Origin: Opitutaceae bacterium
GTDB lineage: Bacteria > Verrucomicrobiota > Verrucomicrobiia > Opitutales > Opitutaceae
Direction: 5' to 3'
Assembly: GCA_015075305.1 (NCBI GenBank)
Contig: JABTUS010000005.1
Coordinates: forward strand, 351,241-415,240
DNA length: 64,000 bases
Below the pieces are notes generated by a model. That model did not search any database. It was not told the DNA's origin and saw only the letters and a list, made by a program, of their open reading frames with translations. Positions within the stretch are counted from its first letter, which is position 1, and each line of letters opens with the position of its first letter. Positions 9,094 through 19,446 of the stretch are shown here, piece by piece. Both the position numbers and the translations under genes were made by a program.

Positions 9094-10206
9094 TCACCGA
9101 ACGCGAAAAAAGAGGACGACGCCGACGATCAGCATGATCACGTTGGGCAGCAGCGCTGCGATCATCGGCGGAATGATCTCCCGCCCGCCCAGCGCATAAC
9201 TGGCCTGCACCAGACCGTAATAGAGCACAAAGAGTCCGAGGGACTTGCTGACCCCCACGACCGGATTCACGCGCACGCCCGAAACAGCGAAGGGTATCGC
9301 CAGTGCAAGAATGATAAGCGGCCCCAGCGTGTCCGCCCACAGACCATAGTAACGTGTCGCATAGAGCGTGATCTTCGGATTCGCATCGAGCGCGAAATAA
9401 TCGAGGATGCGCCTGAGCTCCACAAAGGAGAGATCGCCGGGCTTCCGGTCGAACACCAGCATCAGATCCGGGTCCTCCTTGAAATGCGGAACGGCCTTCT
9501 CCTTGAACGCCACCGTCCGCATCATCTCGCCGGTCTCGGCGTCAAACCAGTCCTCGCGCCCATCCTTGAAAACCCAGTACCCGCGCTGCGGATCACGGTA
9601 CGCCTCGCGCGCGAGAATCCGGGTCCTTTCCCGCCTTTCCGAGTCGAGCTCGGCGACACTCACCCCGTAGCCGCGCGCAAGGAACGGCGAATAGCGGTTC
9701 ATGAACCACATCCGATGCTCCTGCTGGTTGTCAAAGGCGACACTCTTCACGACTCCCACGCGGTCGTGCGGCACAGTCTGTGACAACTGCTCGTATCTGA
9801 GGCGTTCGAGCATGCGGTCGGACCGGTCGATCGACCATGGAATGACGCTCGCGTTGAGCCACCAGGATACTCCGCAGAGCACCAGACCGCTCACCCAGAG
9901 GCTTCGCGTAATCTGAAACAAGCCAAGCCCGGCGGCGCGCAGTGCGATGATTTCATTGCCGCGATGCAGTCGTCCAAGCGAATAGAGCAGCGAAACAAGC
10001 AGTGACAGCGGCAGCACGACCGAGAAGAAGCGCGGCAGTCGCACCAGAAAATAGAAGACGACATCCGATCCTGAAGCCCCCGCGTCCAGCAAATCACGAA
10101 AATTGTCGTAAAGAGCCTGCATCAGAACCAGCCCCATGGTGGCTCCCAGCACCAGGCCAAAAATGACCAGCCACTCCCGCAGGATGTATCGATCAACCAG
10201 GTTCAA
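9094..10206 (-). CDS. LptF/LptG-family LPS export permease
   Basis: This protein of about 370 residues belongs to the YjgP/YjgQ family, which forms the membrane part of the LptB2FG transporter extracting LPS from the inner membrane. It begins NLVDRYILREWL, has three N-terminal hydrophobic segments with the conserved RGNEIIALRAAG region, a periplasmic domain (about residues 130-270), and three C-terminal segments ending in VVLFFRVR. The start is uncertain: TTG 10206 gives the family N-terminus and TTG 10236 is also open. Only one permease is visible here, so the partner lies elsewhere and LptF cannot be told from LptG. Confidence 0.85.
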   Translation of the reverse strand: MNLVDRYILREWLVIFGLVLGATMGLVLMQALYDNFRDLLDAGASGSDVVFYFLVRLPRFFSVVLPLSLLVSLLYSLGRLHRGNEIIALRAAGLGLFQITRSLWVSGLVLCGVSWWLNASVIPWSIDRSDRMLERLRYEQLSQTVPHDRVGVVKSVAFDNQQEHRMWFMNRYSPFLARGYGVSVAELDSERRERTRILAREAYRDPQRGYWVFKDGREDWFDAETGEMMRTVAFKEKAVPHFKEDPDLMLVFDRKPGDLSFVELRRILDYFALDANPKITLYATRYYGLWADTLGPLIILALAIPFAVSGVRVNPVVGVSKSLGLFVLYYGLVQASYALGGREIIPPMIAALLPNVIMLIVGVVLFFRVR

Positions 10207-10442
10207 GCCTTCAGGCAATCGCGTCCCGGCCCACAAGAAAACGAAAAAGCGTTTCGGTTTCTGCCAGTCTGGCGGCTCTCAACCGCCTTTTCCTTCGCCG
10301 CCTGAGATTGCACCTTTACGAACGCGTGCAGATTCCTTGAGACTCCCTTGAATTGTCACGGTCTCATCGTGCCTGCCAGTTCGCACAGTCCTTGCACCGC
10401 GCTTGAATTTTCCCCTTCGTCATCCTTTTTCCCATTGCTCTC

Positions 10443-11573
10443 ATGATTCGGACCAAACTCCTAGCCGCCCTCATCGGGCTGACGGGCTTGCTGACGGCTG
10501 TCTCCACGCAGGCGCAGGACACAATCAAGATCGGTGAATTTGCCTCCCTGACAGGAAAGGAGGCCGCCTTCGGCCAGTCCGCCCACAAAGGCATGGTTCT
10601 CGCCATCGATGCTGCAAACACCAGCGGTGGCATCCTCGGCAAACAGATCGAGCTCATCTCAGAGGACAACCAGTCCAAGCCGGGCGAGTCTTCCACCATC
10701 GCCAAGAAACTCATCACCCGCGACAAGGTCGTTGCGCTGCTCGGCGAGGTCGCATCCAGCCGCTCGCTCGAGGCCGCCGCCGTAGCCCAGCGCTACAGGA
10801 TCCCGATGGTATCGCCCGCGTCGACCAATCCCAAGGTCACGGAAATTGGCGACTACATCTTCCGCGTCTGCTTCATAGACTCCTTCCAGGGGGCCGCCCT
10901 CGCCAAGTTTGCCCGCGAGGATCTCAAGGTAAAGAACGTCGCCATCCTGCGCTCGGTCTCCTCCGCCTATTCCGTCGGCCTCGCGAAGTACTTCAAGGAC
11001 CGCTTCATCAAGGATGGAGGCACGGTTGTGATTGAGGCGAGCTTCAGCGAGGGCGACAAGGACTTCAGGGCGCAGCTCACCTCCATCAAGGCGGCCAACC
11101 CCGACGCGATTTTTGTTCCGGGGTACTACACGGAGGCCGCCCTGATCTGCAAACAGGCGCGCGACATCGGGCTGACGCTTCCGATCTTCGGAGGTGACGG
11201 CTGGGAGGCCCCCGCCCTTCTGGAGATCGGCGGCGCAGCCGTCGAGGGGACGTACTACTCGACCCACTACTCGCCGGAGGCGCCGTCGGAGACCGTGAAG
11301 GCTTTCGTGAGGAAATACAAGGAGCGCTGGGGCGAGGTCCCCGACGCAATGGCAGCCCTCGGGTACGACAGCGCCATCGTCCTGATGGATGCGATCAGGC
11401 GGGCGGGCAGCACCGCGCCGGCGAAGATCCGCGACGCCCTCGCAACGACGAAAAATGTCGACGGCGTCACCGGTCGCACGACCATCGACGCCCATCGCAA
11501 CGCCTCCAAGCCGGCCGTGATCATCGAGGTGAAGAACGGCAGGTTCCACTTTGTCAAGGGTGTCGAACCCTGA
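10443..11573 (+). CDS. livK: Branched-chain amino-acid ABC transporter, substrate-binding protein
   Basis: This 376-residue periplasmic protein has a Sec signal peptide (positive MIRTK, hydrophobic core, cleavage after STQAQ). Its type I periplasmic binding fold opens with the LivJ/LivK pattern IKIGEFASLTGKEAAFG and contains RYRIPMVSPASTNPKVTE. It should bind leucine, isoleucine, valine or related amides and deliver them to the permease encoded next. It is first in a five-gene operon with short gaps (livK-livH 21 bases). A 236-base spacer upstream should hold the promoter; none is obvious. The ligand could also be urea or short amides, as in related systems. Confidence 0.92.
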   Translation: MIRTKLLAALIGLTGLLTAVSTQAQDTIKIGEFASLTGKEAAFGQSAHKGMVLAIDAANTSGGILGKQIELISEDNQSKPGESSTIAKKLITRDKVVALLGEVASSRSLEAAAVAQRYRIPMVSPASTNPKVTEIGDYIFRVCFIDSFQGAALAKFAREDLKVKNVAILRSVSSAYSVGLAKYFKDRFIKDGGTVVIEASFSEGDKDFRAQLTSIKAANPDAIFVPGYYTEAALICKQARDIGLTLPIFGGDGWEAPALLEIGGAAVEGTYYSTHYSPEAPSETVKAFVRKYKERWGEVPDAMAALGYDSAIVLMDAIRRAGSTAPAKIRDALATTKNVDGVTGRTTIDAHRNASKPAVIIEVKNGRFHFVKGVEP

Positions 11574-11594
11574 TTCCGCGTCCTCTCCGCGAGC

Positions 11595-12485
11595 ATGACG
11601 GAATTCCTGCAGCAACTTCTCAACGGCCTTTCGCTGGGCGCCATCTATGCGCTGATCGCCCTGGGATACACGATGGTGTACGGGGTTCTGCGCTTCATCA
11701 ATTTCGCGCATTGCGACGTCTTCATGATCGGCGCGTTCATCGGCTATTTCGCCGGACAGCATGTGCCGCCCGCCACAATCGGGGGCGGCGTTCTCATCCT
11801 GTTCATCGCCATGATTGGATGCGCGCTGCTCGGCATGCTCATCGAAAGGCTGGCCTACCGCCCCCTGCGCTCGGCGCCGACCCTCAACGTGCTCATCACC
11901 GCCATCGGTGTGTCACTGTTTCTTGAATACAGCGGACAGCTTTTCTTCGGAGCCACGCCGCGCAATTTTCCGGACATCTTCCCATCCGAAAACTTTCATG
12001 CCGGCGCGCTGGTCGTCTCCAGCAATCAGATCATCGTCATCGGCACGACGGTCATCCTCATGGTCGCGCTGCAATTGATCGTCCACCGCACGCGGATCGG
12101 AACCGCCATGCGCGCCGTCTCCCTCAACCCCACCGCAGCCCGGCTGGTCGGCGTGAACAACGATGTCGTCATCAGCTTCACGTTCGGACTGGGCTCCGCC
12201 CTCGCGGCGGCGGGCGGCATCCTCTACGCCATGAACTACCCGTCCATCGACCCGCTCATGGGCGTCATGCCGGGACTGAAGGCCTTCGTCGCGGCGATCC
12301 TCGGCGGCATCGGAAACATTCCGGGCGCCGCCCTGGGCGGCCTTCTCCTCGGCACGGTCGAGACCTTCGTGAATGGCAGCGAATACTCCACCTACAAGGA
12401 TGCGATCGCCTTCGGCATCCTCATCGTGATTCTGCTCTTCCGCCCGGCAGGCATGCTCGGCAAGCTCATGGTCGAAAAGGTCTGA
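11595..12485 (+). CDS. livH: Branched-chain amino-acid ABC transporter permease LivH
   Basis: This 296-residue inner-membrane permease starts with the family pattern LLNGLSLGAIYALIALGYTMVYGVLRFINFAH. It has about eight hydrophobic segments and the EAA-like loop KAFVAAILGGIGNIPGAALGG, which contacts the ATPases. With LivM it forms the channel of the Liv importer. The next gene begins 7 bases after its stop. Confidence 0.93.
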   Translation: MTEFLQQLLNGLSLGAIYALIALGYTMVYGVLRFINFAHCDVFMIGAFIGYFAGQHVPPATIGGGVLILFIAMIGCALLGMLIERLAYRPLRSAPTLNVLITAIGVSLFLEYSGQLFFGATPRNFPDIFPSENFHAGALVVSSNQIIVIGTTVILMVALQLIVHRTRIGTAMRAVSLNPTAARLVGVNNDVVISFTFGLGSALAAAGGILYAMNYPSIDPLMGVMPGLKAFVAAILGGIGNIPGAALGGLLLGTVETFVNGSEYSTYKDAIAFGILIVILLFRPAGMLGKLMVEKV

Positions 12486-12492
12486 TCGCTCC

Positions 12493-13434
12493 ATGCCACG
12501 CCCGCACTTCGCCCTGATCCTTGCGATCGCCGCCAGCATCGCAGTCACCCTTTTCTCCGACCACATCGACCCCTACGTGCTCGATGTCGCGATGGGCGCC
12601 GGCATCAACGTGATGCTCGCCGTCTCGCTGAACCTGGTCACCGGGCACACCGGCCAGTTCTCCCTCGGACACGCGGGCTTCATGGCCGTCGGCGCCTACC
12701 TGTCCTCTGCCGTCACGCTCCACCTCGGCCCCCGGCTGCTCGGCGAGGACGGCGGCTCCGCGCTCGGCCAGGGGGGCATTTTTGCGCTCGCGCTGATCAT
12801 CGGCGGACTCTGCGCAGCCGTGGCCGGGCTGCTCATCGGCATTCCCTCGCTGCGGCTCAAGGGCGACTACCTGGCACTTGTGACGCTCGGTTTCGGCGAA
12901 ATCATCCGCGTGATCTTCCAGAACGTCGAATGGCTGGGCGGCGCGCTTGGCCTTGTCGGCATGCCCGCCTACACCACGTTCGCGTGGACCTTCTCCTGTG
13001 TCGGCATCACAATCTTCACGGTGGGGTGCCTGGTCAACAGCACCTACGGCCGCGGTTTTCGCGCCACCCACGACGACGAGATCGCCGCCGAGGCCGTCGG
13101 CCTCGACACCACGCGATACAAGATCGTCGCGTTCGTCATCGGCGCCTTTTTCGCCGGGGTCGCCGGCGGGCTCTTCGCCCACTTCAAGCTCACGATCGAT
13201 CCCCGCGGCTTCGATTTCCTTCGCTCCATTGAGATTGTCGTCATGGTCATCATGGGGGGCATGGGCAACACCCTCGGCGTCATTCTGGCGGCGATCCTGC
13301 TCACGGTCCTGCCCGAGGCGCTTCGCGAGGTCGCCGAGTACCGCATGGTCATCTACGCCCTCATGCTCATTCTGCTCATGCTGCTCCGCCCCAGGGGCCT
13401 CTTCAACTTCAGGCTGGGCGGACGTCGTTCATGA
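12493..13434 (+). CDS. livM: Branched-chain amino-acid ABC transporter permease LivM
   Basis: This 313-residue membrane protein has the LivM core NLVTGHTGQFSLGHAGFMAVGAY, the segment SLRLKGDYLALVTLGFGEI, and the coupling loop VVMVIMGGMGNTLG. About nine to ten hydrophobic segments are present. The stop overlaps the start of livG by four bases (ATGA at 13431), indicating coupled translation. It pairs with LivH. Confidence 0.93.
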   Translation: MPRPHFALILAIAASIAVTLFSDHIDPYVLDVAMGAGINVMLAVSLNLVTGHTGQFSLGHAGFMAVGAYLSSAVTLHLGPRLLGEDGGSALGQGGIFALALIIGGLCAAVAGLLIGIPSLRLKGDYLALVTLGFGEIIRVIFQNVEWLGGALGLVGMPAYTTFAWTFSCVGITIFTVGCLVNSTYGRGFRATHDDEIAAEAVGLDTTRYKIVAFVIGAFFAGVAGGLFAHFKLTIDPRGFDFLRSIEIVVMVIMGGMGNTLGVILAAILLTVLPEALREVAEYRMVIYALMLILLMLLRPRGLFNFRLGGRRS

Positions 13435-14240
13435 ATCCGCAGGCCGCAGCAGCGGAGGAGTTGCTCCGCCTCAACCACGTCACCCTGCGTTTCGGCGGGC
13501 TGACCGCCGTCAACAACGTCGACCTGCGGATCAATCATGGCGAGCTCATGGGGCTGATCGGGCCCAACGGCGCGGGCAAGACCACGATTTTCAACCTGAT
13601 CACCGGTGTCTATCAGCCGAGCGAGGGCTTCGTCTCCTTCGCCGGCAGAAGCCTCGCCGGCCTCAGCGTGCACTCAATCGCCGCGCGCGGAATCGGCCGC
13701 ACCTTTCAGAACATCCGGCTCTTCGGCAGCCTCAGCGTGCACGACAATGTGCGCGTCGCATGCAACCTGCACCGCAGCGCGTCCCCGGCCCAGAGCCTCA
13801 TCCGGCTCGGCCGTTTTCGCAGTGACGAGGCCTCGATCCACAGGCGCGCCGACGAACTGCTCGAAATCTTCAACCTGCAGCGCTTCCGCGACGCCCCGGC
13901 CAGGAGCCTCCCCTACGGGGAGCAGCGTCGGCTCGAGATCGTGCGCGCGCTCGCCACGCGTCCCAAACTCCTGCTTCTCGACGAGCCGGCCGCGGGCATG
14001 AACCCTTCCGAGAAGGTCGACCTCGTTCGCCTCATCCAGCAGATTCACAGGCAGTTCGATCTGACCATTCTCCTCGTGGAGCACTCGATGAAGGTGGTGA
14101 TGGGTGTCTGCGAGCAAATCATCGTGCTCGACTACGGCATCAAGATCGCCGAGGGCACCCCCGCGGAGGTCCAGCAGGATCCCAAGGTGATTGAAGCCTA
14201 CCTCGGCGAGGACCACGGCACCAACAGGGCCCATCACTGA
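13431..14240 (+). CDS. livG: Branched-chain amino-acid ABC transporter ATP-binding protein LivG
   Basis: This 269-residue ATPase has Walker A GPNGAGKTT, Q-loop region GRTFQNIRLF, signature-like LPYGEQRRLEIVRALA and Walker B LLLLDEPAAGMNP. The C-terminal EAYLGED tail is typical of LivG. It powers import through LivHM together with LivF. Confidence 0.93.
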   Translation: MNPQAAAAEELLRLNHVTLRFGGLTAVNNVDLRINHGELMGLIGPNGAGKTTIFNLITGVYQPSEGFVSFAGRSLAGLSVHSIAARGIGRTFQNIRLFGSLSVHDNVRVACNLHRSASPAQSLIRLGRFRSDEASIHRRADELLEIFNLQRFRDAPARSLPYGEQRRLEIVRALATRPKLLLLDEPAAGMNPSEKVDLVRLIQQIHRQFDLTILLVEHSMKVVMGVCEQIIVLDYGIKIAEGTPAEVQQDPKVIEAYLGEDHGTNRAHH

Positions 14241-14261
14241 TCATTCCGCCACGCGCGCGAC

Positions 14262-14969
14262 ATGCTTTCCGTCTCCAATCTAACAGTCTCCTACGGCGCG
14301 ATCACCGCGCTGTCCGGCATCTCCTTCACCATCCCGAAGGGCGAAATTGTCACCTTGGTCGGGGGCAATGGCGCAGGCAAGACCACCACCCTGCGCACCA
14401 TCTCCGGCCTGCTCCGCCCAAAGGCCGGAAAAATCACCTTCGCCGGCGGGGACATCACCGGGCACCCGGCACACCAGATTGTCGCCCGAGGTCTGTGCCA
14501 TGTGCCCGAGGGCCGCATGGTGTTTTCCAATCTCACGGTCGGCGAAAACCTGGCGATGGGCGCGTACCTTCTTCGCGACAGGGAGCGAATCGCGCGCAAC
14601 CGCGACTACGTCTTCTCCATATTTCCCCGGCTTGGCGAACGCATCAGGCAGCTCGCCGGCACCCTGTCAGGCGGCGAACAGCAGATGCTGGCGATCGGTC
14701 GCGCGCTCATGGGTGATCCGAAGCTGCTGATGCTCGACGAACCCTCCCTGGGCATCGCCCCGCGCCTGATCGGCACCATCTTCGAGAAGATCCAGGAGAT
14801 CAACCGCACACAGGGCATCACCGTCCTGCTCGTCGAACAAAACGCAAATCTTGCCCTCGAGGTCTCCCATCACGCCTACGTGCTTGAAACCGGCCGCGTC
14901 GTGATGGAGGGAGTCAGCTCAACCCTGCGCGACGACCCGCAGCTGAAGGCAACCTATCTGGGTGGCTGA
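14262..14969 (+). CDS. livF: Branched-chain amino-acid ABC transporter ATP-binding protein LivF
   Basis: This 235-residue ATPase shows Walker A GGNGAGKTT, the signature LSGGEQQMLAIGRAL, Walker B LLMLDEPSLGI, and the LivF marker VPEGRMVFSNLTVGENL. It is last in the livKHMGF operon, 21 bases after livG. The cassette has all five subunits, so it should be functional. Confidence 0.94.
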   Translation: MLSVSNLTVSYGAITALSGISFTIPKGEIVTLVGGNGAGKTTTLRTISGLLRPKAGKITFAGGDITGHPAHQIVARGLCHVPEGRMVFSNLTVGENLAMGAYLLRDRERIARNRDYVFSIFPRLGERIRQLAGTLSGGEQQMLAIGRALMGDPKLLMLDEPSLGIAPRLIGTIFEKIQEINRTQGITVLLVEQNANLALEVSHHAYVLETGRVVMEGVSSTLRDDPQLKATYLGG

Positions 14970-15125
14970 TCTGAGGCCCGATCCGCAGGGATCCGCGTGC
15001 GCCCTCGCAGGCCGCTGGATCACGAAGGCTGCCACCGCATTGACGGCGCTCGCTTGATTTTTTCCGTGAAAGGCTAGACTAACTACCCTTTTCGCCACGC
15101 AGACACCGCAAGTCCATTTCCTTAC

Positions 15126-16973
15126 ATGAGCGCATCAACACCGCAAACCTTCGAATTCCAGGCAGAGATCAAACAGCTCCTGGATATCGTCATTCACTCC
15201 CTCTACACGGAAAAGGAGATCTTCATCCGTGAGCTGGTCTCAAACGCATCCGACGCCCTTGAGAAGATGCGCCACCTCAAGCTGACCGAGAAGGAGATAT
15301 TCGAGGACAGCCGCGAACTCGAAATCAATATCACCACGGATGACAAGGCGAAGACCTTCACCATACAGGACTCCGGTCTTGGCATGACACGCGCGGAACT
15401 GGTCGAGAATCTCGGCACGATCGCACATTCCGGCTCAAAGGCGTTTCTGAAGTCACTCAGCGAATCCGGACAGAAAAACGCCAATCTCATAGGCCAGTTC
15501 GGCGTCGGCTTCTACTCCGCCTTCATGGTGGCGAAAAGCGTCAGGGTATACACGCACGCCTGGCGTCCCTCCGAGCCCGGTCACGTCTGGACCAGTGACG
15601 GCGCCGGCAGCTACTCGGTCGAACAGGCCGCCGATCAGAGCCGCGGCGTGAAGATCGTCATCGAGCTCAAGGACGACTGCGGCGAATTCAGCCAGGAACG
15701 GAAGGTGAAGGAAATCCTCGAACGCTACAGCGCTTTCGTCTCCTTTCCCATCAACCTCAATGGCAAGCGCATCAACACCGTCCAGGCCCTCTGGCTCCGC
15801 GGCAAGAACGAGATAAAGGACGAGGAGTACCTTGAATTCTACAAGTTCCAGGCGCACGCCTACGACGAGCCCCGCCTGCGCCTCCACTTCTCCGCTGATG
15901 CACCGCTGGCCATCAACGCACTGCTTTTCGTTCCAAAGGAAAACACCGAGAAACTTGGATTCTCGCGCCTCGAACCCTCCGTCTCCCTCTACTGCCGGAA
16001 GGTGCTGATCGACGCCAAACCCAAGGACCTGCTTCCGGAATGGCTGCGGTTCCTCAAGGGCGTCGTCGACAGCGAGGATCTCCCCCTGAACATCTCGCGC
16101 GAAACAATGCAGGACCGCGCGCTGATCGAGAAGTTGAACAAGGTCATCACCAATCGGTTCATCAAGTTCCTCGACGACGAGGCGAAGAACCGCCCGGACT
16201 CCTTCAACGAATTCCACAGCCATTTCGGCATCTTCCTCAAGGAGGGAGCCGCGCTGGACTACACGCACAAGGACCAATTGGTGAAGCTGCTGCGTTTTGA
16301 ATCCTCACTCACCGAGAAGGGCAAAACCACGTCGCTCGCCGACTACGTCACAAGGATGCAGCCCGAGCAGAAGGAGATTTACTACCTGCTCGGTGCCAGC
16401 CGTGAAGCGCTGGAAAACGGCCCGTACCTCGAGGGATTCAAGGCCCGCAACCTCGAGGTGATTTTCTGCTACGAGCCCGTCGACGAATACGTGATGAACA
16501 ATGTGCGCGAATTCGACGGGAAGAAGCTCGCCGCCGCCGACAACGCGGACGTCAAGCTCGCCGACCTTCCCAAGCCGCCGCAGGACGACGCGCTGCCCGG
16601 GGAGCAGGTCACCGCACTCACGGGCTGGCTCAAGGAAACCCTCGGCGAACGCGTCGCAGAGGTGAAATCAAGCGAGCGCCTCGTCGGTTCGCCTGCGCTC
16701 GCGCTCAACGCGGACAAGTTCATGTCTCCCCACATGCGCCGCATGATGAAGGCACTGAACAAGGAGGGCGGCGATTCACCGCTGCGCATCAACCTTGAAA
16801 TCAACCCGAGGCACCCCGTGATCAAGCGCCTCGCGGCCACCCGCGAATCGAATCCGGAAAAAGCGAAACTCGTCGCCGAGCAGGTGCTCGACAATGCGCT
16901 GATCTCGGCGGGCCTGCTCGAGGACCCCACCACCATGGTGAACCGCCTCTACAAGCTGCTCGAAAGCGTCTAG
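15126..16973 (+). CDS. htpG: Molecular chaperone HtpG (bacterial Hsp90)
   Basis: This 615-residue cytosolic ATP-dependent chaperone has the GHKL ATPase motifs in order: ELVSNASDALEK near residue 40, DSGLGM near residue 85, and GQFGVGFYSAFMV near residue 125. The middle domain has SRETMQDRALIEK, and the C-terminal dimerisation region is present, giving normal length. A 156-base upstream spacer separates it from livF. An AT-richer stretch at 15054-15085 could be a promoter, but its -35/-10 spacing is poor. The gene stands alone. Confidence 0.96.
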   Translation: MSASTPQTFEFQAEIKQLLDIVIHSLYTEKEIFIRELVSNASDALEKMRHLKLTEKEIFEDSRELEINITTDDKAKTFTIQDSGLGMTRAELVENLGTIAHSGSKAFLKSLSESGQKNANLIGQFGVGFYSAFMVAKSVRVYTHAWRPSEPGHVWTSDGAGSYSVEQAADQSRGVKIVIELKDDCGEFSQERKVKEILERYSAFVSFPINLNGKRINTVQALWLRGKNEIKDEEYLEFYKFQAHAYDEPRLRLHFSADAPLAINALLFVPKENTEKLGFSRLEPSVSLYCRKVLIDAKPKDLLPEWLRFLKGVVDSEDLPLNISRETMQDRALIEKLNKVITNRFIKFLDDEAKNRPDSFNEFHSHFGIFLKEGAALDYTHKDQLVKLLRFESSLTEKGKTTSLADYVTRMQPEQKEIYYLLGASREALENGPYLEGFKARNLEVIFCYEPVDEYVMNNVREFDGKKLAAADNADVKLADLPKPPQDDALPGEQVTALTGWLKETLGERVAEVKSSERLVGSPALALNADKFMSPHMRRMMKALNKEGGDSPLRINLEINPRHPVIKRLAATRESNPEKAKLVAEQVLDNALISAGLLEDPTTMVNRLYKLLESV

Positions 16974-16984
16974 CCCCGCGCATC

Positions 16985-17140
16985 CGCGGTCACGACGGAG
17001 CGTGCCCCTCCAGGTATTCTGAAATTTTCGCTGAGGACGCATGCATCCCCCCTCCGCTGGAGGGCATGCATCCCCCCTCCGCTGGAGGGCATGCATCCCC
17101 CCTCCGCACGAGGGGCATGCTTTGTCATGCCCAGGGGATC
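16985..17140. repeat. Repeat cluster: dispersed family A fragments around three tandem copies of a 25-base unit
   Basis: Positions 17041-17115 hold three head-to-tail copies of a unit of about 25 bases (ATGCATCCCCCCTCCGC...), the third diverging at its end. They are flanked by two sequences found again elsewhere in the window: TCACGACGGAGCGTGCCCCT near 16990 (also near 26570 and, diverged, near 25520), and GGGGCATGCTTTGTCATGCC near 17114 (also near 26367). No coding sequence is evident between htpG and ppk1. Confidence 0.8.
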
Positions 17141-17191
17141 TTTCGTTCTGGTTTCAAGCCGTTCCACGGTTAGGATCGGCTGAAACCCATC

Positions 17192-19378
17192 ATGGCAACG
17201 CGCACGCGGAGTACTTCCAGGCCGGCAGCCGCCCGCCTCAGTGAACAGGTCATTGAACCCGCATTGCATGCGCAGCGTGTGCGTCCGCTCACGCATTCCT
17301 CGAAGACCGCCTATTTCAACCGCGAGCTTTCCTGGCTGGCATTCAACCGCCGCGTGCTCGAGCAGGCCAGGAACCCGGACCACCCGCTCCTCGAACGCAT
17401 ACGTTTTCTCGCAATCGTCTCCTCGAATCTCGACGAGTTCTTCGAGATCCGGGTAGCCGGCCTGATCCAGCAGGTCGACTCCGGCGTGACCGAAACCAGC
17501 ATCGACGGACTGTCCCCGCGCGAACAGCTGCGGCGCATCCATGCCGTCGTCGCCTCGCTCATCGAGGACCAGTACCTCTGCTGGCGGGAGGAACTGGTGC
17601 CCGCCCTTGCGTCCAAGGGCATTGAGTTCCGCAACCCACAGCAGCTCTCCGCCGCGGAGCTGACCTGGGTCAGGGACTACTTCCGCGATCAGATCTTCCC
17701 GGTCCTCACTCCGCTCGCCCTCGACCAGGCCCACCCGTTCCCCCAGGTCGGCAACAAGGCGCTCAATGTCATCGTCTCCCTCGACCAGCCGGAAACCCCC
17801 GAGATCGAGCACATGGTCGCCATCCTGCCCGTGCCGCGCATCCTCCCGCGCATCGTCCGCATCGCCACAGGCGCGGCAAGCGGGGCGAGCTACATCTTCC
17901 TCACCGACGTCATCAAGCTCTGCGCCGGGGAGTTTTTCCCCGGCTACGACGTCCATGGCGCCTGGGCCTTCCGTGTGACGCGAAACAGCGACCTCTACAT
18001 CGACGAGGAGGAGTCCGCCAATCTGCTGAAGACGATCGAGGAGGAGCTTCGCAATCTGCGGCGCGGCGCGGCCGTGCGGCTCGAGATTGAGGACGGCGCC
18101 GCCGATCCGATCTTCAACACGCTCTGCAATCACCTCAAACTTTCCCACGAGTACGTCTTCCGGCTCAGCGGCCCGCTCAATCTTCTCCGCCTGATGAGCC
18201 TGGCCGAGCTCGAGCGCCCCGATCTGAAGTTTCCCCCCTTCACCCCGGTCGACATCTCGCCGCTCCAGATTCCCGAGCGGGTGTTCGAGGTCCTTCGCGG
18301 GCAGGATGTGCTGCTGCACCATCCGTACGACTCCTTTCAGCCGGTGGTCGATTTCATCGAGCAGGCCGCGCGCGATCCCAATGTCTTCGCCCTGAAGCAG
18401 ACGCTCTACCGCACCAGCGGCGACTCCCCGATCGTGCGCGCCCTGATGGATGCATCGAGAAACGGCAAGCAGGTCACCGCCCTGGTCGAGCTCATGGCGC
18501 GCTTCGACGAGGCCAACAACATCCAGTGGGCGCGCCAGCTCGAGGAGGCCGGCGTGCACGTCGTGTACGGGCTCGTGGGACACAAGACCCACTGCAAATG
18601 CTCGCTCGTCGTGCGCCAGGAAGGGTCGATCATGCGGCGCTACGCGCATCTCGGCACGGGAAACTACAACCCGCGCACGGCGCGCCTCTACACGGACCTC
18701 AGCCTCTTCACGTCGCGCGCCGAGCTCACCGCCGACATCGCGAACCTCTTCAACTCCCTGACCGGCTTCAGCCGTTCTCCGTCGTTCGCTGAAATCCTCG
18801 CCGCCCCGTTCAACCTGCACCGCCGCATCAACGAACTGATCCTGCAGGAAGCGGAGAACGCGGGACGCGGGCAGCCGGCGCGCATCATCGCCAAGATGAA
18901 CTCCCTCGTGGACAAGGTGACGATCGACAACCTTTACGCGGCGTCCGCAAAGGGCGTTTCGATCGATCTCATCGTCCGCGGAATCTGCTGCCTCGTGCCC
19001 GGCGTGAAGGGCCTCAGCGAGAACATCCGCGTCAGGAGCATCGTGGGCCGCTACCTCGAGCACGCCCGAGCCTTTTATTTCGAGAATGCCGGAGGCACCC
19101 CCCGGATCTTCGCCGGCAGCGCCGACTGGATGCCCCGCAACTTCTTCCGTCGCATTGAAGTGGTTTTTCCAATACACGATCCATCCCTGCGCCGCTGGGT
19201 GCGTGAGGAACTTCTGGAAACGGAACTCAAGGACAACGAATTCGCGCGTGTCCTCATGCAGGACGGCGGTTACGTCCCGGTCGCCACCGCACCGGGCGCC
19301 CCGTCGTTCTCCTCGCAGGCGTGGTTCATGGCCTCCGCCCTGCAGCGGGCCGCGCTCGCGGCCTCCACACCGAGCTGA
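17192..19378 (+). CDS. ppk1: Polyphosphate kinase 1
   Basis: This 728-residue enzyme reversibly builds polyphosphate from ATP. After an N-terminal tail of about 35 residues comes the N domain ([18 protein letters not shown]), the middle domain, and two PLD-like C domains. The region around the phosphorylated histidine reads [31 protein letters not shown] and [16 protein letters not shown] are also family-typical. The ATG at 17192 is the first in frame and agrees with the family length. It lies just downstream of a repeat cluster and upstream of a double-ACT gene. Confidence 0.95.
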   Translation: MATRTRSTSRPAAARLSEQVIEPALHAQRVRPLTHSSKTAYFNRELSWLAFNRRVLEQARNPDHPLLERIRFLAIVSSNLDEFFEIRVAGLIQQVDSGVTETSIDGLSPREQLRRIHAVVASLIEDQYLCWREELVPALASKGIEFRNPQQLSAAELTWVRDYFRDQIFPVLTPLALDQAHPFPQVGNKALNVIVSLDQPETPEIEHMVAILPVPRILPRIVRIATGAASGASYIFLTDVIKLCAGEFFPGYDVHGAWAFRVTRNSDLYIDEEESANLLKTIEEELRNLRRGAAVRLEIEDGAADPIFNTLCNHLKLSHEYVFRLSGPLNLLRLMSLAELERPDLKFPPFTPVDISPLQIPERVFEVLRGQDVLLHHPYDSFQPVVDFIEQAARDPNVFALKQTLYRTSGDSPIVRALMDASRNGKQVTALVELMARFDEANNIQWARQLEEAGVHVVYGLVGHKTHCKCSLVVRQEGSIMRRYAHLGTGNYNPRTARLYTDLSLFTSRAELTADIANLFNSLTGFSRSPSFAEILAAPFNLHRRINELILQEAENAGRGQPARIIAKMNSLVDKVTIDNLYAASAKGVSIDLIVRGICCLVPGVKGLSENIRVRSIVGRYLEHARAFYFENAGGTPRIFAGSADWMPRNFFRRIEVVFPIHDPSLRRWVREELLETELKDNEFARVLMQDGGYVPVATAPGAPSFSSQAWFMASALQRAALAASTPS

Positions 19379-19446
19379 GAATCCAACCCGCGGCGCCCGG
19401 CCGCTCTCGTCTTGCGCCTGCGCCAGCCGGATCGTTTCATCACGCC

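Noticed and set aside
15054..15085. Possible promoter for htpG (TTGATT and TAGACT)
   Set aside because: The spacing is only 15 bases and no heat-shock operator such as CIRCE is visible, so I did not list it as a feature.
17041..17115. Tandem 25-base repeats considered as a CRISPR array
   Set aside because: The copies are contiguous with no spacers, and no cas gene is present in the window.
16970..19177. A 735-codon open frame on the minus strand opposite ppk1
   Set aside because: It is the antisense shadow of a strongly supported kinase gene; the GC-rich third positions keep the opposite frame open. The predicted protein has no family pattern.
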